Source: Virgibacillus natechei
GTDB taxonomy: Bacteria; Bacillota; Bacilli; Bacillales; Amphibacillaceae
DNA: 64,000 nucleotides
Direction: 5' to 3'
Assembly (NCBI RefSeq): GCF_026013645.1
Contig: NZ_CP110224.1
Span: 992,001 to 1,056,000, forward strand
The position numbers were made by a program, and so were the translations under genes. This document shows positions 34,350 to 44,067 of the stretch, one piece after another. The notes below the pieces were generated by a model that worked only from the letters and a program-made list of their open reading frames with translations, did not search any database and was not told the DNA's origin. How positions within the stretch are numbered: the first letter of the stretch is position 1; each line of letters opens with the position of its first letter.

Positions 34350-35072
34350 ATGATGACGATAGATGCTGTTTTACTGGTGCTTGTTTATTTAACCGTACAG
34401 TTATTGGCTAATAAAATCATTTCATCTTCCACCATCGGACGATTTAAGTGGCTTTCTTTTTCAGGTGGAGTGGCTGTTTCCTATGTATTTGTTTATATAT
34501 TGCCCTCCATGCATCGGGAGCAAGAAGGTCTTTCACAAGATGCAGCGCTTACCATGGAATCAGAACTTTATGTGTTAGGTCTGTTTGGCCTGCTTATTTT
34601 TTATGGTGTTCATAAAGCAGCAGACAGAGCGTCTAGGCAATATGAACATGGTGAAGGGCCATTTTTTTGGATTCAAATGGTGTTTTTTTCTATTTATAAC
34701 ATGCTCATTTCCTATATTGTGTTCGCCTCTGATATCGAGGGTGTGCAAGCAGTGTTTTACGGGTTAGCAGTCGGTTTGCATTTTATGGCTGTCGCCCACG
34801 ATTTGTGGAGAGAAGACAGTCAACGCTATGAATCACTGGGTAGATATATACTAGCAGTTGGAATCATTATCGGCTGGGTAGTGGGAGTGTTTGCTCCCTT
34901 AGCTAATAATACGCTTGCAATTGTATTTGCCTTTATTTCTGGTGCAATGATACTTAACGTACTAAAAAAAGAGATCCCTAATGAGGAAAATGCACATTTC
35001 CCAACATTTTTAGTAGGATCCCTTGGTTACGCGTTCATTACGTTAACATTGAAATACTTCTTTAATTGGTGA
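34350..35072 (+). CDS. ZIP-like polytopic membrane protein
   Basis: A 240-residue protein with about eight hydrophobic helices. GGVAVSYVFVYILPSMH (about residues 40-56), a central charged loop (RASRQYEHGEG), GLAVGLHFMAVAHDLWRE with two histidines (about 137-153), and AFISGAMILNVLKKEIPNEE near the C terminus resemble divergent ZIP-family metal transporters, where helices 4 and 5 carry the metal ligands. The canonical HxxxE ligand pairs are not obvious, so metal transport is a weak inference. GGGAG lies six bases before ATG. It is transcribed alone. Confidence 0.6.
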   Translation: MMTIDAVLLVLVYLTVQLLANKIISSSTIGRFKWLSFSGGVAVSYVFVYILPSMHREQEGLSQDAALTMESELYVLGLFGLLIFYGVHKAADRASRQYEHGEGPFFWIQMVFFSIYNMLISYIVFASDIEGVQAVFYGLAVGLHFMAVAHDLWREDSQRYESLGRYILAVGIIIGWVVGVFAPLANNTLAIVFAFISGAMILNVLKKEIPNEENAHFPTFLVGSLGYAFITLTLKYFFNW

Positions 35073-35107
35073 GATACCAACCTATTAAGTAGTTAGCATT
35101 ATAAAAA

Positions 35108-35165
35108 TGACTGTTTTCTAAACGATTAGGGCTACGGTTACTCGTCCCACCGAAAAGAATTGTAA
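35108..35165. repeat. short copy of the CTCGTCCCACCGAAAA module
   Basis: GGTTACTCGTCCCACCGAAAAGAATTG is preceded by GTTTTCTAAACGATTAGGG. The same module occurs at 11490-11515, 36730-36765 (inverted), 52785-52860 (twice) and 58510-58550 (inverted). Confidence 0.65.
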
Positions 35166-35301
35166 CCACTAAAAAATAAATTATCTACATATAAACTGTG
35201 ATGTAGCATGACGTGTGTTAAAAACTGCAATTCTTTAAAAAATTAGGTTATGATAGGCTTATAAAGGAAATATATAAGTAGAACCTAAAGGAGGAACTAA
35301 T

Positions 35302-35694
35302 ATGCAATTTTATTTGAAAGAAAATGGAATGCGAACAGATTTAGAATATGGTGAGTTATGTATATCTGGGAATGAGGATTATGGATTTAGACCATTCCAA
35401 TTAATGGTAGCTTCTATTGCTGGTTGTAGTGCTTCCGTATTTCGAAAAATTTTGGCTAAGCAGCGTACGGAGGTGCAAGACCTTACCATTGATGCAGATG
35501 TAGTTAGAAATCCAGAGGAAGCAAACCGAATCGAGGAAATAAAATTACGTTATGTGATCAAAGGTTATAACCTAGATCCGGAAAAGCTCTATAAAAACTT
35601 AGAAATTGCAAGGAAAAACTGCTCAATGGTTCGTTCTGTTGAGAATAGCATTAAAATAGAGGAAAATATTGATACCATTGAATTAAGCCGCTAA
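35302..35694 (+). CDS. OsmC family thiol peroxidase-like protein
   Basis: A 130-residue OsmC/Ohr family protein. Both family cysteines are present, in SIAGCSASVFRKIL (about residue 47) and ARKNCSMVRSVENS (about 110), so a peroxide-reducing function is possible. It is closer to the YhfA-like OsmC subgroup than to Ohr, whose first cysteine motif differs. A GGAGGAA ribosome site precedes ATG. It is transcribed alone and may protect against organic hydroperoxides or handle reactive sulfur; neither is shown by the sequence. Confidence 0.85.
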   Translation: MQFYLKENGMRTDLEYGELCISGNEDYGFRPFQLMVASIAGCSASVFRKILAKQRTEVQDLTIDADVVRNPEEANRIEEIKLRYVIKGYNLDPEKLYKNLEIARKNCSMVRSVENSIKIEENIDTIELSR

Positions 35695-35791
35695 ATTCTT
35701 GGATAATCGCCTCTTCATTTTTAAAAGTTAAATTTTAGGTATAATATTCATGTGTCCGAAAAAACTATAAAAAAAGGAAAGGACTGGGCAC

Positions 35792-36595
35792 ATGAAATAT
35801 AAAAGAAGTTATGTCATCGTATTAATTGTTTTCGTTTATGCTTTCTTATCACCGCTAACTGTATTGGGTGAAGAGGAAGAAGAAGAAAAAGGGGGCGAAT
35901 TTGAGCCACCTAATCATGTTCTTACGATTTCAAAAGAAAATACGTTTCCTAATTCAAGTGAAGATCAAGAGGTCATTGAGCCTAGTGAATTAACACAGGA
36001 ATTAATAGATGAAATGGACATCCCGATTGAAAATCCAGATTTAATAAAAATGCTTAATGAAACATCCTTGAATCCATCTCCCATTTCGTTTGGATATCGG
36101 GGAGAAGTTTATTTAGGGCGGTGGGCATTAAATTACGAATCATTAGAAACAACTGTGAACTGGGAATATCAGGATATAAATAAGAATGAACTTAATAATC
36201 TTGGTGGAGAAAATGATCAGGAAATGAATTATGTGCAGCAAGAGGATAAAGAAGTAAAAGGAGCATTAACAAACAAAATTACCGATCCTGAGGAAGTTAA
36301 AAAAATGATGCTGTTAACGACAGAAGCTAAGACAGAATTACCACTTACCTATGAGACAGTAATAGGGAAAAACACGAAAAAGAACAATTCATATAATGTT
36401 CCTGTAGAAAAATATGCTGAATTAAATGCACATGCTCCAGCTGTAAGCGAAAAAGGAGAAGTAACTTTTGGCGAGGTCTATATTGAATTAAAAGGGTCAA
36501 ATAAATCTATTGTCATTAAGAATGTGACGAACCAGGGAATTGGAGCATGGATCCCAGTTGAGGATCATATATCATTCTCCTTTCAGCTTGAATAA
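35792..36595 (+). CDS. yfkD: YfkD family exported protein
   Basis: A 267-residue protein with an N-terminal signal (YVIVLIVFVYAFLSPLTVLG, about residues 7-26) that matches B. subtilis YfkD along its length. Shared blocks are EPSELTQELIDE, ENPDLIKMLNETS, FGYRGEVYLGRWALNYES, TTVNWEYQ, KGALTNKI, YETVIGKNTKKN and KNVTNQGIGAWIPVEDH. A long EEEEEE stretch follows the signal. The function is unknown; in B. subtilis yfkD lies in the same neighbourhood as pdaA and yfkH-J, and pdaA also follows here. It is transcribed alone and ends in a strong terminator. Confidence 0.92.
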   Translation: MKYKRSYVIVLIVFVYAFLSPLTVLGEEEEEEKGGEFEPPNHVLTISKENTFPNSSEDQEVIEPSELTQELIDEMDIPIENPDLIKMLNETSLNPSPISFGYRGEVYLGRWALNYESLETTVNWEYQDINKNELNNLGGENDQEMNYVQQEDKEVKGALTNKITDPEEVKKMMLLTTEAKTELPLTYETVIGKNTKKNNSYNVPVEKYAELNAHAPAVSEKGEVTFGEVYIELKGSNKSIVIKNVTNQGIGAWIPVEDHISFSFQLE

Positions 36596-36610
36596 CAGTA
36601 CACATCACTG

Positions 36611-36643
36611 CAAAACCCTGTGAGAATATCACAGGGTTTTTCG
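36611..36643 (+). terminator. terminator after yfkD
   Basis: AAACCCTGTGA and TCACAGGGTTT pair around a short loop and are followed by TTCG. Confidence 0.85.
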
Positions 36644-36689
36644 TTGCATAGCGTAGAATTTAAAAGCTGTGGATAACTTATATACTGGA

Positions 36690-37115
36690 ATAGCCACGTC
36701 CAGCTCCAGCGCCCAGCAACTATCAATCTTTACGGTGGGGCGAGCATTTAGCGCAGCCCCAAACTTCACACCCCTCCACTACGATAAAGAAGACTTGCCG
36801 ATTGGCTCCGCCAGAGGCTTAGTCGCACTTATGCCCTTGTGGTGAAAGTCAACATCGACTCCCTAGGCTTAAGGAAGGCCGACTAAAACCGGGCTTTGCG
36901 CTCAGGCGTCGGCATACCCCTATGAAGGGGCATGTTTCTTTTTCGCTTTCCAAGCATAAGATTCACTTTGATTTTCGCCACTACTGGCGATAAGTCAAGT
37001 TCATCTCATCTCATTGCGGCAGTGGAAGTTCAACTAAAACCGTCACTTTGCGTGGCAACGTTGAACCACCCGCAGCGCTGAGCGCAGTTTGTACGTTGCT
37101 AAACGGGCGCTTGCG
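36690..37115. repeat. scrambled GC-rich repeat region E
   Basis: No gene is seen in this 600-base gap. It holds modules of the GC-rich families: TTTACGGTGGGGCGAGCATT (inverted CTCGCCCCACCG module), GGCTTAGTCGCACTTATGCC, GGCCGACTAAAACCGGGCTT followed by GTCGGCATACCCC (as in copy B near 58335-58370), and a second AACTAAAACCGTCACTTTGC unit. Order and orientation differ from copies A and B. Confidence 0.7.
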
Positions 37116-37281
37116 CTTTTGTTATATAAAAGTATCAGTAATAATTTAAAACGAAGGGTTGATTTTTTCGCTTTAATACTTTATCATGATGAAGTATTAA
37201 AGTTTATTGAAGTGAATGTATAAGTGGTCATGGTTCGGTGGCTAGTTGAATATATCTATAGAGATGAAGGGGGAATGGAGT

Positions 37282-38592
37282 ATGGGATGGGTCGTCGTTA
37301 TTTCGGTATTGGTTATGACAGTGCTTAGTTTGTTACGTGTTAATGTTATTATCGCAATAATTGCTGCAGCACTGACTGCTGGTGTAATGGCAGGACTTGG
37401 TGTAGTAGAGTCAATTGAAATGCTGGTAAGTGGAATGGGAGGACAGGCCAACACCGCGTTAAGTTATATCTTGCTTGGTGCATTTGCCGTAGCTATCAGT
37501 TACACGGGAATAACTACTATTTTAGTAAACTATCTTATTCGAGTATTAACAGGGAAGAAAACAATGATGCTATTGGTAATAGCAGGTGTTGCCTCTTTAT
37601 CACAGAATTTAGTCCCCGTGCATATCGCATTTATACCAATTTTAATTCCACCATTATTAAAGCTATTTGATGAAATGCGCATGGATCGTCGCGCAACTGC
37701 AGCTGCATTGACATTCGGTTTAAAAGCGCCATATGTCATGATTCCAGCCGGTTTTGGACTTATTTTTCATAATACGATCGTGGATGGGATGGAACAAAAT
37801 GGAGTGCAGGTTACAGTGGGAGAATCCGCATTATCAATGTTAATACCTGGATTAGGTATGGTGATCGGTTTGCTGATTGCAATATTTATAACATATCGCA
37901 AAGACAGAGATGCTATACCTGGGGCGGGTGGAGCAGAAAGTACAATAATGGAGCCTGAAAATAAGAATGTGACATTTAATAGAAGTCATTTGTTTACACT
38001 AATTGCCATTGGCGCAGCATTAACTGTACAACTTATTACGGACAACTTAATAGCTGGAGCATTGACTGGATTGGTATTGATGTTTGCGTTCATTGCCGTA
38101 CCATTTAAGAATGGGGATAAAGTAGTCTCTGATGGTATTAGTATGATGGGAACAATCGCATTTGTTATGTTAGTTGCTTCAGGGTATGGAGAAATTTTAA
38201 CAGAAACAGGAGCAGTGAATGCATTAGTTGAAGTATCTTCCGGATTTTTAGGTGATAATCAACCATTGATTGCAATTATCTTATTACTTGTTGGGTTAAT
38301 TGTAACAATGGGAATAGGTTCATCTTTTGGGACAATACCGATACTGGCGGCACTATATGTTCCAATTTGTGTAGCAGCTGGCTTTTCGCCAATGGCTACA
38401 GCAACATTAATCGGAACAGCTGGCGCACTTGGTGACGCAGGTTCACCAGCTTCAGACAGTACACTCGGATCTACAGCAGGATTAAACGCAGATGGAAAGC
38501 ACCATCATATTTGGGACACAGTTGTACCAACATTTATCCACTTTAATATTCCGTTAATTCTATTCGGTTGGATAGCTGCAATTATATTATAA
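37282..38592 (+). CDS. yuiF: YuiF family putative amino-acid/Na+ transporter
   Basis: A 436-residue membrane protein with about 12 helices of the Na+/H+ antiporter NhaC-like/ion transporter superfamily, close to B. subtilis YuiF, which is annotated as a putative amino-acid transporter. The conserved hairpin-type segments are VASLSQNLVPVHIAFIPILI, GLKAPYVMIPAGFGLIFHN, GIGSSFGTIPILAAL and GALGDAGSPASDSTLGSTAGL near the C terminus. ATG 37282 is preferred since GGGGGA lies seven bases upstream; earlier in-frame ATG codons at 37246 and 37264 lack a ribosome site. It stands alone. Substrate unknown. Confidence 0.85.
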   Translation: MGWVVVISVLVMTVLSLLRVNVIIAIIAAALTAGVMAGLGVVESIEMLVSGMGGQANTALSYILLGAFAVAISYTGITTILVNYLIRVLTGKKTMMLLVIAGVASLSQNLVPVHIAFIPILIPPLLKLFDEMRMDRRATAAALTFGLKAPYVMIPAGFGLIFHNTIVDGMEQNGVQVTVGESALSMLIPGLGMVIGLLIAIFITYRKDRDAIPGAGGAESTIMEPENKNVTFNRSHLFTLIAIGAALTVQLITDNLIAGALTGLVLMFAFIAVPFKNGDKVVSDGISMMGTIAFVMLVASGYGEILTETGAVNALVEVSSGFLGDNQPLIAIILLLVGLIVTMGIGSSFGTIPILAALYVPICVAAGFSPMATATLIGTAGALGDAGSPASDSTLGSTAGLNADGKHHHIWDTVVPTFIHFNIPLILFGWIAAIIL

Positions 38593-38701
38593 ATGCTTGC
38601 ACAAAAAGAGAATAAATAGGACCGAGTCGAAGATCGCTTTATAGCTGGATGAATAGTTAAAGCAGAAAAAGGAAAAGGTAAGGAAAAACAGGTGGGTTGT
38701 T

Positions 38702-39490
38702 ATGCGAAAATATATTGTAGTGACACCAATTATTGCTTTTCTTACCTTTTTCATGGTTCTTATGCAACCTGCAGACTCCGGTGCTTATGGTTGGGGATTT
38801 AAAAAAAATACAGACCATCAAATACCAGATATCGGAGAATACAAGGAAATACTTAAGGAATATGGGGCGTATTATGTTGACGATTCAGGAGAAAAGAATA
38901 TTTACTTAACATTTGATAATGGCTATGAGGCGGGTTATACAGACGAAATATTGGATGTACTAAAACAGGAAGATGTACCAGCAACTTTTTTTGTGACCGG
39001 GCATTATGTAGATAGTGAACCGGATCTTATAGCCAGAATGGTAGATGAGGGCCATATAATTGGAAACCACTCCTATCATCATCCAGACTTCACTATAATC
39101 TCTGAAGAATCGATGCAAGAAGAGCTTGAAACACTGGAAGAGGCGGTAGCAAATGTTTCCGAACAAAAAGATATAAAATACCTGAGGCCGCCCAAAGGGG
39201 TCTTTAACGAACGAACCTTGAATTGGGCGAATGAGTTAGGATATATTCATGTTTTTTGGTCGTTAGCTTTTGTGGATTGGGAGGAGCAAAAGGGTTGGGA
39301 ATATGCATATGACCAGCTAATGAATCAAATTCACCCTGGAGCTATTATGCTTCTTCATACCGTTTCTTCTGATAACGCAGAATCACTGGAGCACATCATT
39401 GTAGAATTGAAAGAACAGGGATATACCTTTAAAAGCCTGGATGATTTCGTTCTGAAAGATAAGATGCCAGAGGGAATACATGGGTTCTAG
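38702..39490 (+). CDS. pdaA: peptidoglycan N-acetylmuramic acid deacetylase PdaA
   Basis: A 262-residue exported polysaccharide deacetylase needed to make muramic delta-lactam in spore cortex peptidoglycan, a germination prerequisite in B. subtilis. A signal segment (IIAFLTFFMVLMQPADSGA, about residues 10-28) precedes the NodB-like domain with LTFDNGYEAGYTDEIL (the PdaA variant of TFDDG, about 68-83), the metal-binding HSYHHPDF (about 122-129), LRPPKGVFNERT and the C-terminal IMLLHTVSSDNAE. Length and the TFDNGYE variant distinguish it from other deacetylases. AGGTGGG precedes ATG. The TAG stop is part of the target duplication of the element inserted behind it. Confidence 0.93.
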   Translation: MRKYIVVTPIIAFLTFFMVLMQPADSGAYGWGFKKNTDHQIPDIGEYKEILKEYGAYYVDDSGEKNIYLTFDNGYEAGYTDEILDVLKQEDVPATFFVTGHYVDSEPDLIARMVDEGHIIGNHSYHHPDFTIISEESMQEELETLEEAVANVSEQKDIKYLRPPKGVFNERTLNWANELGYIHVFWSLAFVDWEEQKGWEYAYDQLMNQIHPGAIMLLHTVSSDNAESLEHIIVELKEQGYTFKSLDDFVLKDKMPEGIHGF

Positions 39491-39492
39491 TA

Positions 39493-39725
39493 GAGGATGT
39501 TCAAAAAAGTCTGGTAAAAATGACAAATCGAAGGGGACCTTCTGCTAAAACCGCCCACGTCCTGTGGGCAATGCAGAAGTCACCACATCCTGTGGAAGTC
39601 CGCTACTCAAAGCTACGCCGCCTCGAACTTTCGACGCACAGGACGTGCTAGTGTCGGCGTTGCAGGCAGGACGCCTGCGACTTTAGCCGACCCGGTCCTT
39701 TTTATCCTCCTTTTTGAACACGTAC
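39493..39725. mobile_element. 233-bp MITE-like element with TAGTA target duplication
   Basis: Ends GAGGATGTTC and GAACACGTAC are imperfect 10-bp terminal inverted repeats continuing into AAAAAA / CTTTTT. The flanking sequence is TAGTA on both sides (39488-39492, 39726-39730). The inner sequence is GC-rich, with inverted CACGTCCTGTG and CAGGACGTG pieces, and has no frame of note. The ends match the 83-bp element at 27049-27131. Confidence 0.85.
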
Positions 39726-39746
39726 TAGTAGAGCTTTAAACCATGA

Positions 39747-39793
39747 AGAAAAAAAGGTGGACGCAAATAAATTATTGCGTTCATCTTTTTTTG
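39747..39793 (+). terminator. terminator behind pdaA
   Basis: AAAAAAAGGTGGACGCAA and TTGCGTTCATCTTTTTTT form a long stem (two mismatches) with an eight-base loop. It was probably the pdaA terminator before the element separated them. Confidence 0.8.
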
Positions 39794-39913
39794 CAGATAC
39801 GTAGGGATATTTATCTGCGTTATCAAATGTTAAAATAGTCTATCTTATTTCATTTAAAATTTTCTCAACCTTTGGTATAATAAAACAATCAAACATGTAC
39901 TGGGGTTGATAGA

Positions 39914-41494
39914 ATGGACAAGGAAGAATTAATTGCTCCAAAAGCCTATAATATTGCGAGTGAAATGGAACAGTATGCAGCAGACCCGAGCAGAAAAGCT
40001 TTAATTTGGCAGGATGACAATGGTCATTCGAAAGAGATAACATATGCAAATTTAATGAAAAATGTAAACAAAATTGGAAATGCTTTTCTTGAGAAAGGTT
40101 TAAAAAAGGGGGATAAGATCCTTATTATGGTTCCTCGTATTATTGAAGCATACGAGGTATACTTAGCGGCATTAAAAACGGGAATCATTATTATACCAAG
40201 CTCTGAGATGTTGAAGACGAAGGATTTGCAATACCGTGTTAACCATGGAGAAGTAAGTGGGGTGGTAAGTTATTTTCCTTTCGTTGACCAATATAAGGGT
40301 ATAAATGAATATGATCAATTAATCAAATTCGTGGTTGGGGAGCCCGTGGAAGATTGGCACTTCATGGACAGTTTGAAAGAGAAGTCCTCCGATCAGTTAA
40401 AAATAGCGGATACAAGCAGCGGTGATATTGCATTTTTACCATATACATCTGGTACTACTGGTAATCCAAAAGGGGTTGTACATACACATGGATGGGGTTT
40501 TGCCCATTTGAAAACAGCAGCTCCAAATTGGTTGTCTATTAATGAAGGTGATAAAGTATGGGCTACAGCAGGACCGGGATGGCAAAAATGGGTATGGAGT
40601 CCATTTTTATCTGTGCTTGGATCAGGTGCAACAGGTTTTGTTTATAATGGAAAATTTGACCCGAACACGTACTTACGTTTATTACAGGATAATGAAATAA
40701 ATGTACTATGTTGTACACCGACAGAGTATCGTATCATGGCAAAAGTCGATAATTTAACGGACTATCAGTTTCCAGCACTTCATAGTATGGTTTCTGCAGG
40801 TGAACCATTAAACGTCGAGGTTATTGATATATTTCGAAAGAATTTTGATATAACGGTTCGTGATGGCTATGGTCAAACGGAGAATACACTATTACTAGGG
40901 TTCATGAAAGGTATGGAGGTAAAACCAGGTTCAATGGGGAAACCTACTCCGGGTAATGAGGTCGAAATAATCGATGAAGACGGACAACCTGTTGCAGATA
41001 ATGAAGTAGGAGATATTGCTGTTAAACTAGATTCCCCTGCATTATTCAGGGAGTATTATAAAGATGTCGAACGAACGAAAATGTCACTACGAGGCAATTA
41101 CTATGTAACAGGGGATCAGGCTCTGAAGGATGAAGATGGATACTTCTGGTTTGAAGGACGTAAAGACGATATCATCATTAGCTCTGGCTACACCATAGGT
41201 CCATTTGAAGTAGAGGACGCATTGATTAAACATCCTTCTGTTCAAGAATGCGCTGTGATAGCAGCTCCAGATGAAGTCCGTGGCAACATTGTAAAAGCAT
41301 TTGTTGTCTTAAAGGAAAATGTGACGGTGGATAATTCAGGTTTAGTTAAAGAATTACAGGATCATGTAAAACAACTGACTGCTCCATATAAATACCCAAG
41401 ACAAATAGAGTTCATCAAAGAGTTACCGAAAACGACATCAGGGAAAATTATGCGTGTGGAGCTAAGGAAGAAGGAAAAGCAGCGAATTAATTAG
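39914..41494 (+). CDS. mbcS: acyl-CoA synthetase MbcS (medium/branched-chain)
   Basis: A 526-residue ANL-family acyl-CoA synthetase that activates carboxylic acids with ATP and CoA. The P-loop is YTSGTTGNPKGVVHTHG (about residues 175-191), followed by TAGPGWQKWVWSPFL, the YGQTENT core (about 319-325), VTGDQALKDEDGYFWFEGR (about 397-415) and the acetylated lysine region LPKTTSGKIMRVELRKK at the end. The length matches B. subtilis MbcS (YtcI, about 529), which activates isobutyrate and similar short-chain acids for branched-chain fatty acid synthesis. GGGGTTG precedes ATG. Acetyl-CoA synthetase AcsA is longer and less similar in this region. Confidence 0.85.
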   Translation: MDKEELIAPKAYNIASEMEQYAADPSRKALIWQDDNGHSKEITYANLMKNVNKIGNAFLEKGLKKGDKILIMVPRIIEAYEVYLAALKTGIIIIPSSEMLKTKDLQYRVNHGEVSGVVSYFPFVDQYKGINEYDQLIKFVVGEPVEDWHFMDSLKEKSSDQLKIADTSSGDIAFLPYTSGTTGNPKGVVHTHGWGFAHLKTAAPNWLSINEGDKVWATAGPGWQKWVWSPFLSVLGSGATGFVYNGKFDPNTYLRLLQDNEINVLCCTPTEYRIMAKVDNLTDYQFPALHSMVSAGEPLNVEVIDIFRKNFDITVRDGYGQTENTLLLGFMKGMEVKPGSMGKPTPGNEVEIIDEDGQPVADNEVGDIAVKLDSPALFREYYKDVERTKMSLRGNYYVTGDQALKDEDGYFWFEGRKDDIIISSGYTIGPFEVEDALIKHPSVQECAVIAAPDEVRGNIVKAFVVLKENVTVDNSGLVKELQDHVKQLTAPYKYPRQIEFIKELPKTTSGKIMRVELRKKEKQRIN

Positions 41495-41498
41495 CAGA

Positions 41499-41541
41499 GG
41501 AAACAGGTGAGAGCATAAAGTTCTTATCTGTTTCTTTTTTT
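41499..41541 (+). terminator. terminator after mbcS
   Basis: GAAACAGGTGAGA and TCTTATCTGTTTC form an imperfect stem followed by seven T residues. Confidence 0.7.
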
Positions 41542-41562
41542 AAGCTTTTCTAAACAAAACAC

Positions 41563-41625
41563 TTGAAAGTCAAAATAGGTCAGGTTATAATAAATTCACA
41601 AGGTCAAAGATAGTCAAAGTCAAAT
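41563..41625 (+). promoter_or_regulatory. clpE: clpE promoter with two or three CtsR operators
   Basis: TTGAAA (41563-41568), a 17-base spacer and a perfect TATAAT (41586-41591) form a sigma-A promoter. CtsR boxes with the A/GGTCAAA-NAN-A/GGTCAAA pattern overlap it: AGTCAAA-ATA-GGTCAGG (41568-41584) across the spacer and GGTCAAA-GAT-AGTCAAA (41602-41618) just after the start site, with a further half-site GTCAAA. B. subtilis clpE is known to be under strong CtsR control. Confidence 0.92.
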
Positions 41626-41667
41626 TTGATTTAAATAATAAATGAAAACCCTAAGGAGGAATAGAAA

Positions 41668-43803
41668 ATGCAATGTCAACAATGTGGTACGAACGCTGCC
41701 GCTATTAATGTAGCGATGCAAATCAATAATGAGAAAATAAACATGCATGTCTGTAATGAATGTTTCCGTGAAATTCAAAATCAAATGATGAACACAGATG
41801 ACTTTTTCTCAGATTCATCAAAGGAAAATGCAGATAACGCATTTTCTAATAAATTTTCCCAGGGAAATGGTTCAAATAAAATGGGAACACAAACAAAACA
41901 AAAACAAGGGAACAATGGTTTACTTGACCAACTAGCAAAAAATGTAACAGACGAAGCCAGAAACGGTCAGATTGATCCAATAATAGGCCGCGATAATGAA
42001 GTTAAACGAGTTGTTGAGACATTAAATAGAAGAAATAAAAATAATCCTGTCCTTATTGGTGAGCCAGGTGTTGGTAAAACTGCAATTGCAGAAGGGCTTG
42101 CACTCAAAATTATAGAAGGAAACGTAAGCGCAAAATTGATGAAAAAGCAAGTTTATCTATTAGATGTATCATCATTAGTAGCAAATACAAGCATGCGCGG
42201 GCAATTTGAAGAGCGTATGAATCAATTGATTAAAGAATTACAGTCCCGTAAAGATGTTATACTGTTCGTTGATGAGATTCATCTGTTAGTTGGTGCTGGC
42301 TCAGCAGAAAGCTCGCAAATGGATGCAGGAAATATCTTAAAACCAGCATTAGCCCGAGGTGACTTGCAGTTAATCGGGGCAACAACGTTAAAAGAGTATC
42401 GTCAAATTGAAAAAGATGCTGCGCTGGAGAGACGTCTACAACCAATTATGGTTAAAGAACCGTCGGCAGAGGAATCGATACAAATTCTAAATGGTATTAA
42501 AGACCGCTATGAGACGTTTCATGCCGTGCGTTATTCGGAGGAAGCAATTCGTGCATTCGTAACGTTGTCTGGTCGCTATATTCAAGATCGCTTTCTACCA
42601 GATAAAGCCATTGATTTAATGGATGAAGTAGGGTCACGATTAAATATAAAAAATGCAGAAAAAGATTCGAATTCTATTGGTAATCACCTTGATGAAATAA
42701 TCAAAGAAAAAGAAGAAGCAGCTGAAAAAGAGGATTATGAACGTGCTGCCAACCTTCGTTATCAAGAAATTCAACTTCAAAAGCAGTTAGATCAAGCGAA
42801 AGATGAGGCTCAAGATATCGATGTAGATATTTCAGATATTCAATTAATTGTAGAAGAAAAAACAGGGATACCAGTCACAAAACTACAAACAGATGAACAA
42901 GAAAAAATGAAAAACATCGCTGGAAATCTTGGTGGCAAAGTAATCGGACAACAAGAAGCAGTTGGCAAAGTTGCAAAAGCAATCCGCCGAAGCCGTGCAG
43001 GTCTTAAATCCAAATATCGTCCAATTGGTTCGTTTTTATTTGTTGGACCAACGGGTGTCGGTAAAACGGAATTGACAAAAGCATTAGCTGAAGAATTATT
43101 CGGTTCACGAGACTTACTGACTCGCCTGGATATGAGTGAATACATGGAAAAACATGCTATATCCAAAATTATCGGTTCGCCTCCTGGTTACGTAGGTCAT
43201 GAAGAAGCTGGGCAATTAACAGAACGTGTACGTCATAATCCATATTCAATTATTTTGCTTGATGAAATCGAAAAAGCACATCCAGACGTACAAAATATGT
43301 TCCTACAAATTATGGAGGATGGTCACTTAACGGATTCTCATGGAAGACAAGTGAGTTTTAAGGAAACGGTTATCATTATGACAAGTAATGCAGGTACCGG
43401 TGATAAACAAGTGAATGTAGGATTTAACAGAGACACACATGAATCTGTTTCTACATTGGAAAAACTAGGTGATTACTTTAAACCAGAATTCTTAAACCGA
43501 TTTGACTCGATTATTAATTTCAACGAGCTATCTGAAGATAATTTAATGGAAATTGTGGAGCTAATGCTTCGTGAATTACAAGAAACAATTGAAGAAAACG
43601 ACATTAAAATTAAGATCACAGATGAAGCAAAACGTGAGTTGGTACGAATTGGCTATGACAAGCGCTTTGGTGCAAGGCCTCTGCGTAGAGTAATTCAGGA
43701 TAAAATTGAAGATCAATTAACAGATCTGATCTTAGAAGAAGAAACTGTTGAAAATGTTAAAATTGATATTGAAGATGAAGAAATTGTAATTAAAAATAAA
43801 TAA
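41668..43803 (+). CDS. clpE: ATP-dependent Clp protease ATPase subunit ClpE
   Basis: A 711-residue Clp/Hsp100 unfoldase. The N-terminal treble-clef zinc finger (Cys3, Cys6, Cys29, Cys32) is the ClpE hallmark. AAA domain 1 has GEPGVGKTA (about residue 130) and VILFVDEIH; a UVR segment (about 345-385, [19 protein letters not shown]) follows; AAA domain 2 has GPTGVGKTE and [16 protein letters not shown], and the C-terminal D2 part ends at DEEIVIKNK. It partners ClpP in degrading heat-damaged proteins. Expression is controlled by CtsR through the boxes in its promoter. A strong AAGGAGG ribosome site precedes ATG. Confidence 0.96.
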   Translation: MQCQQCGTNAAAINVAMQINNEKINMHVCNECFREIQNQMMNTDDFFSDSSKENADNAFSNKFSQGNGSNKMGTQTKQKQGNNGLLDQLAKNVTDEARNGQIDPIIGRDNEVKRVVETLNRRNKNNPVLIGEPGVGKTAIAEGLALKIIEGNVSAKLMKKQVYLLDVSSLVANTSMRGQFEERMNQLIKELQSRKDVILFVDEIHLLVGAGSAESSQMDAGNILKPALARGDLQLIGATTLKEYRQIEKDAALERRLQPIMVKEPSAEESIQILNGIKDRYETFHAVRYSEEAIRAFVTLSGRYIQDRFLPDKAIDLMDEVGSRLNIKNAEKDSNSIGNHLDEIIKEKEEAAEKEDYERAANLRYQEIQLQKQLDQAKDEAQDIDVDISDIQLIVEEKTGIPVTKLQTDEQEKMKNIAGNLGGKVIGQQEAVGKVAKAIRRSRAGLKSKYRPIGSFLFVGPTGVGKTELTKALAEELFGSRDLLTRLDMSEYMEKHAISKIIGSPPGYVGHEEAGQLTERVRHNPYSIILLDEIEKAHPDVQNMFLQIMEDGHLTDSHGRQVSFKETVIIMTSNAGTGDKQVNVGFNRDTHESVSTLEKLGDYFKPEFLNRFDSIINFNELSEDNLMEIVELMLRELQETIEENDIKIKITDEAKRELVRIGYDKRFGARPLRRVIQDKIEDQLTDLILEEETVENVKIDIEDEEIVIKNK

Positions 43804-43822
43804 TGGTGAACCATGATCAAAT

Positions 43823-43854
43823 AAAACCCGCTGCTTTTGTGCAGCGGGTTTTTA
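43823..43854 (+). terminator. terminator after clpE
   Basis: AAACCCGCTGC and GCAGCGGGTTT pair around TTTTGT and are followed by TTATG. Confidence 0.88.
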
Positions 43855-44067
43855 TGTGTGTGCTCCATTATTGCATAAAACTTACAGATCCTCCAGATCG
43901 CAAACTCCGTACATTAATATATTATCTGCAATTTATTTTAAAAGAAGAAAATGAGTCAAAAGCACCCTATAAAATCCCCATTAATTCAAGTAATATGTAA
44001 TTATTAGAAAAATATGGATGTTTTTATATATAAGTACAAAGTATTAGTTAAAAATTGAGGTGGAATG

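Noticed and set aside
43803..44000. Open frame of 65 codons right behind clpE
   Set aside because: It runs through the clpE terminator, has no ribosome site and its composition (short charged and Cys-containing runs) is not protein-like.
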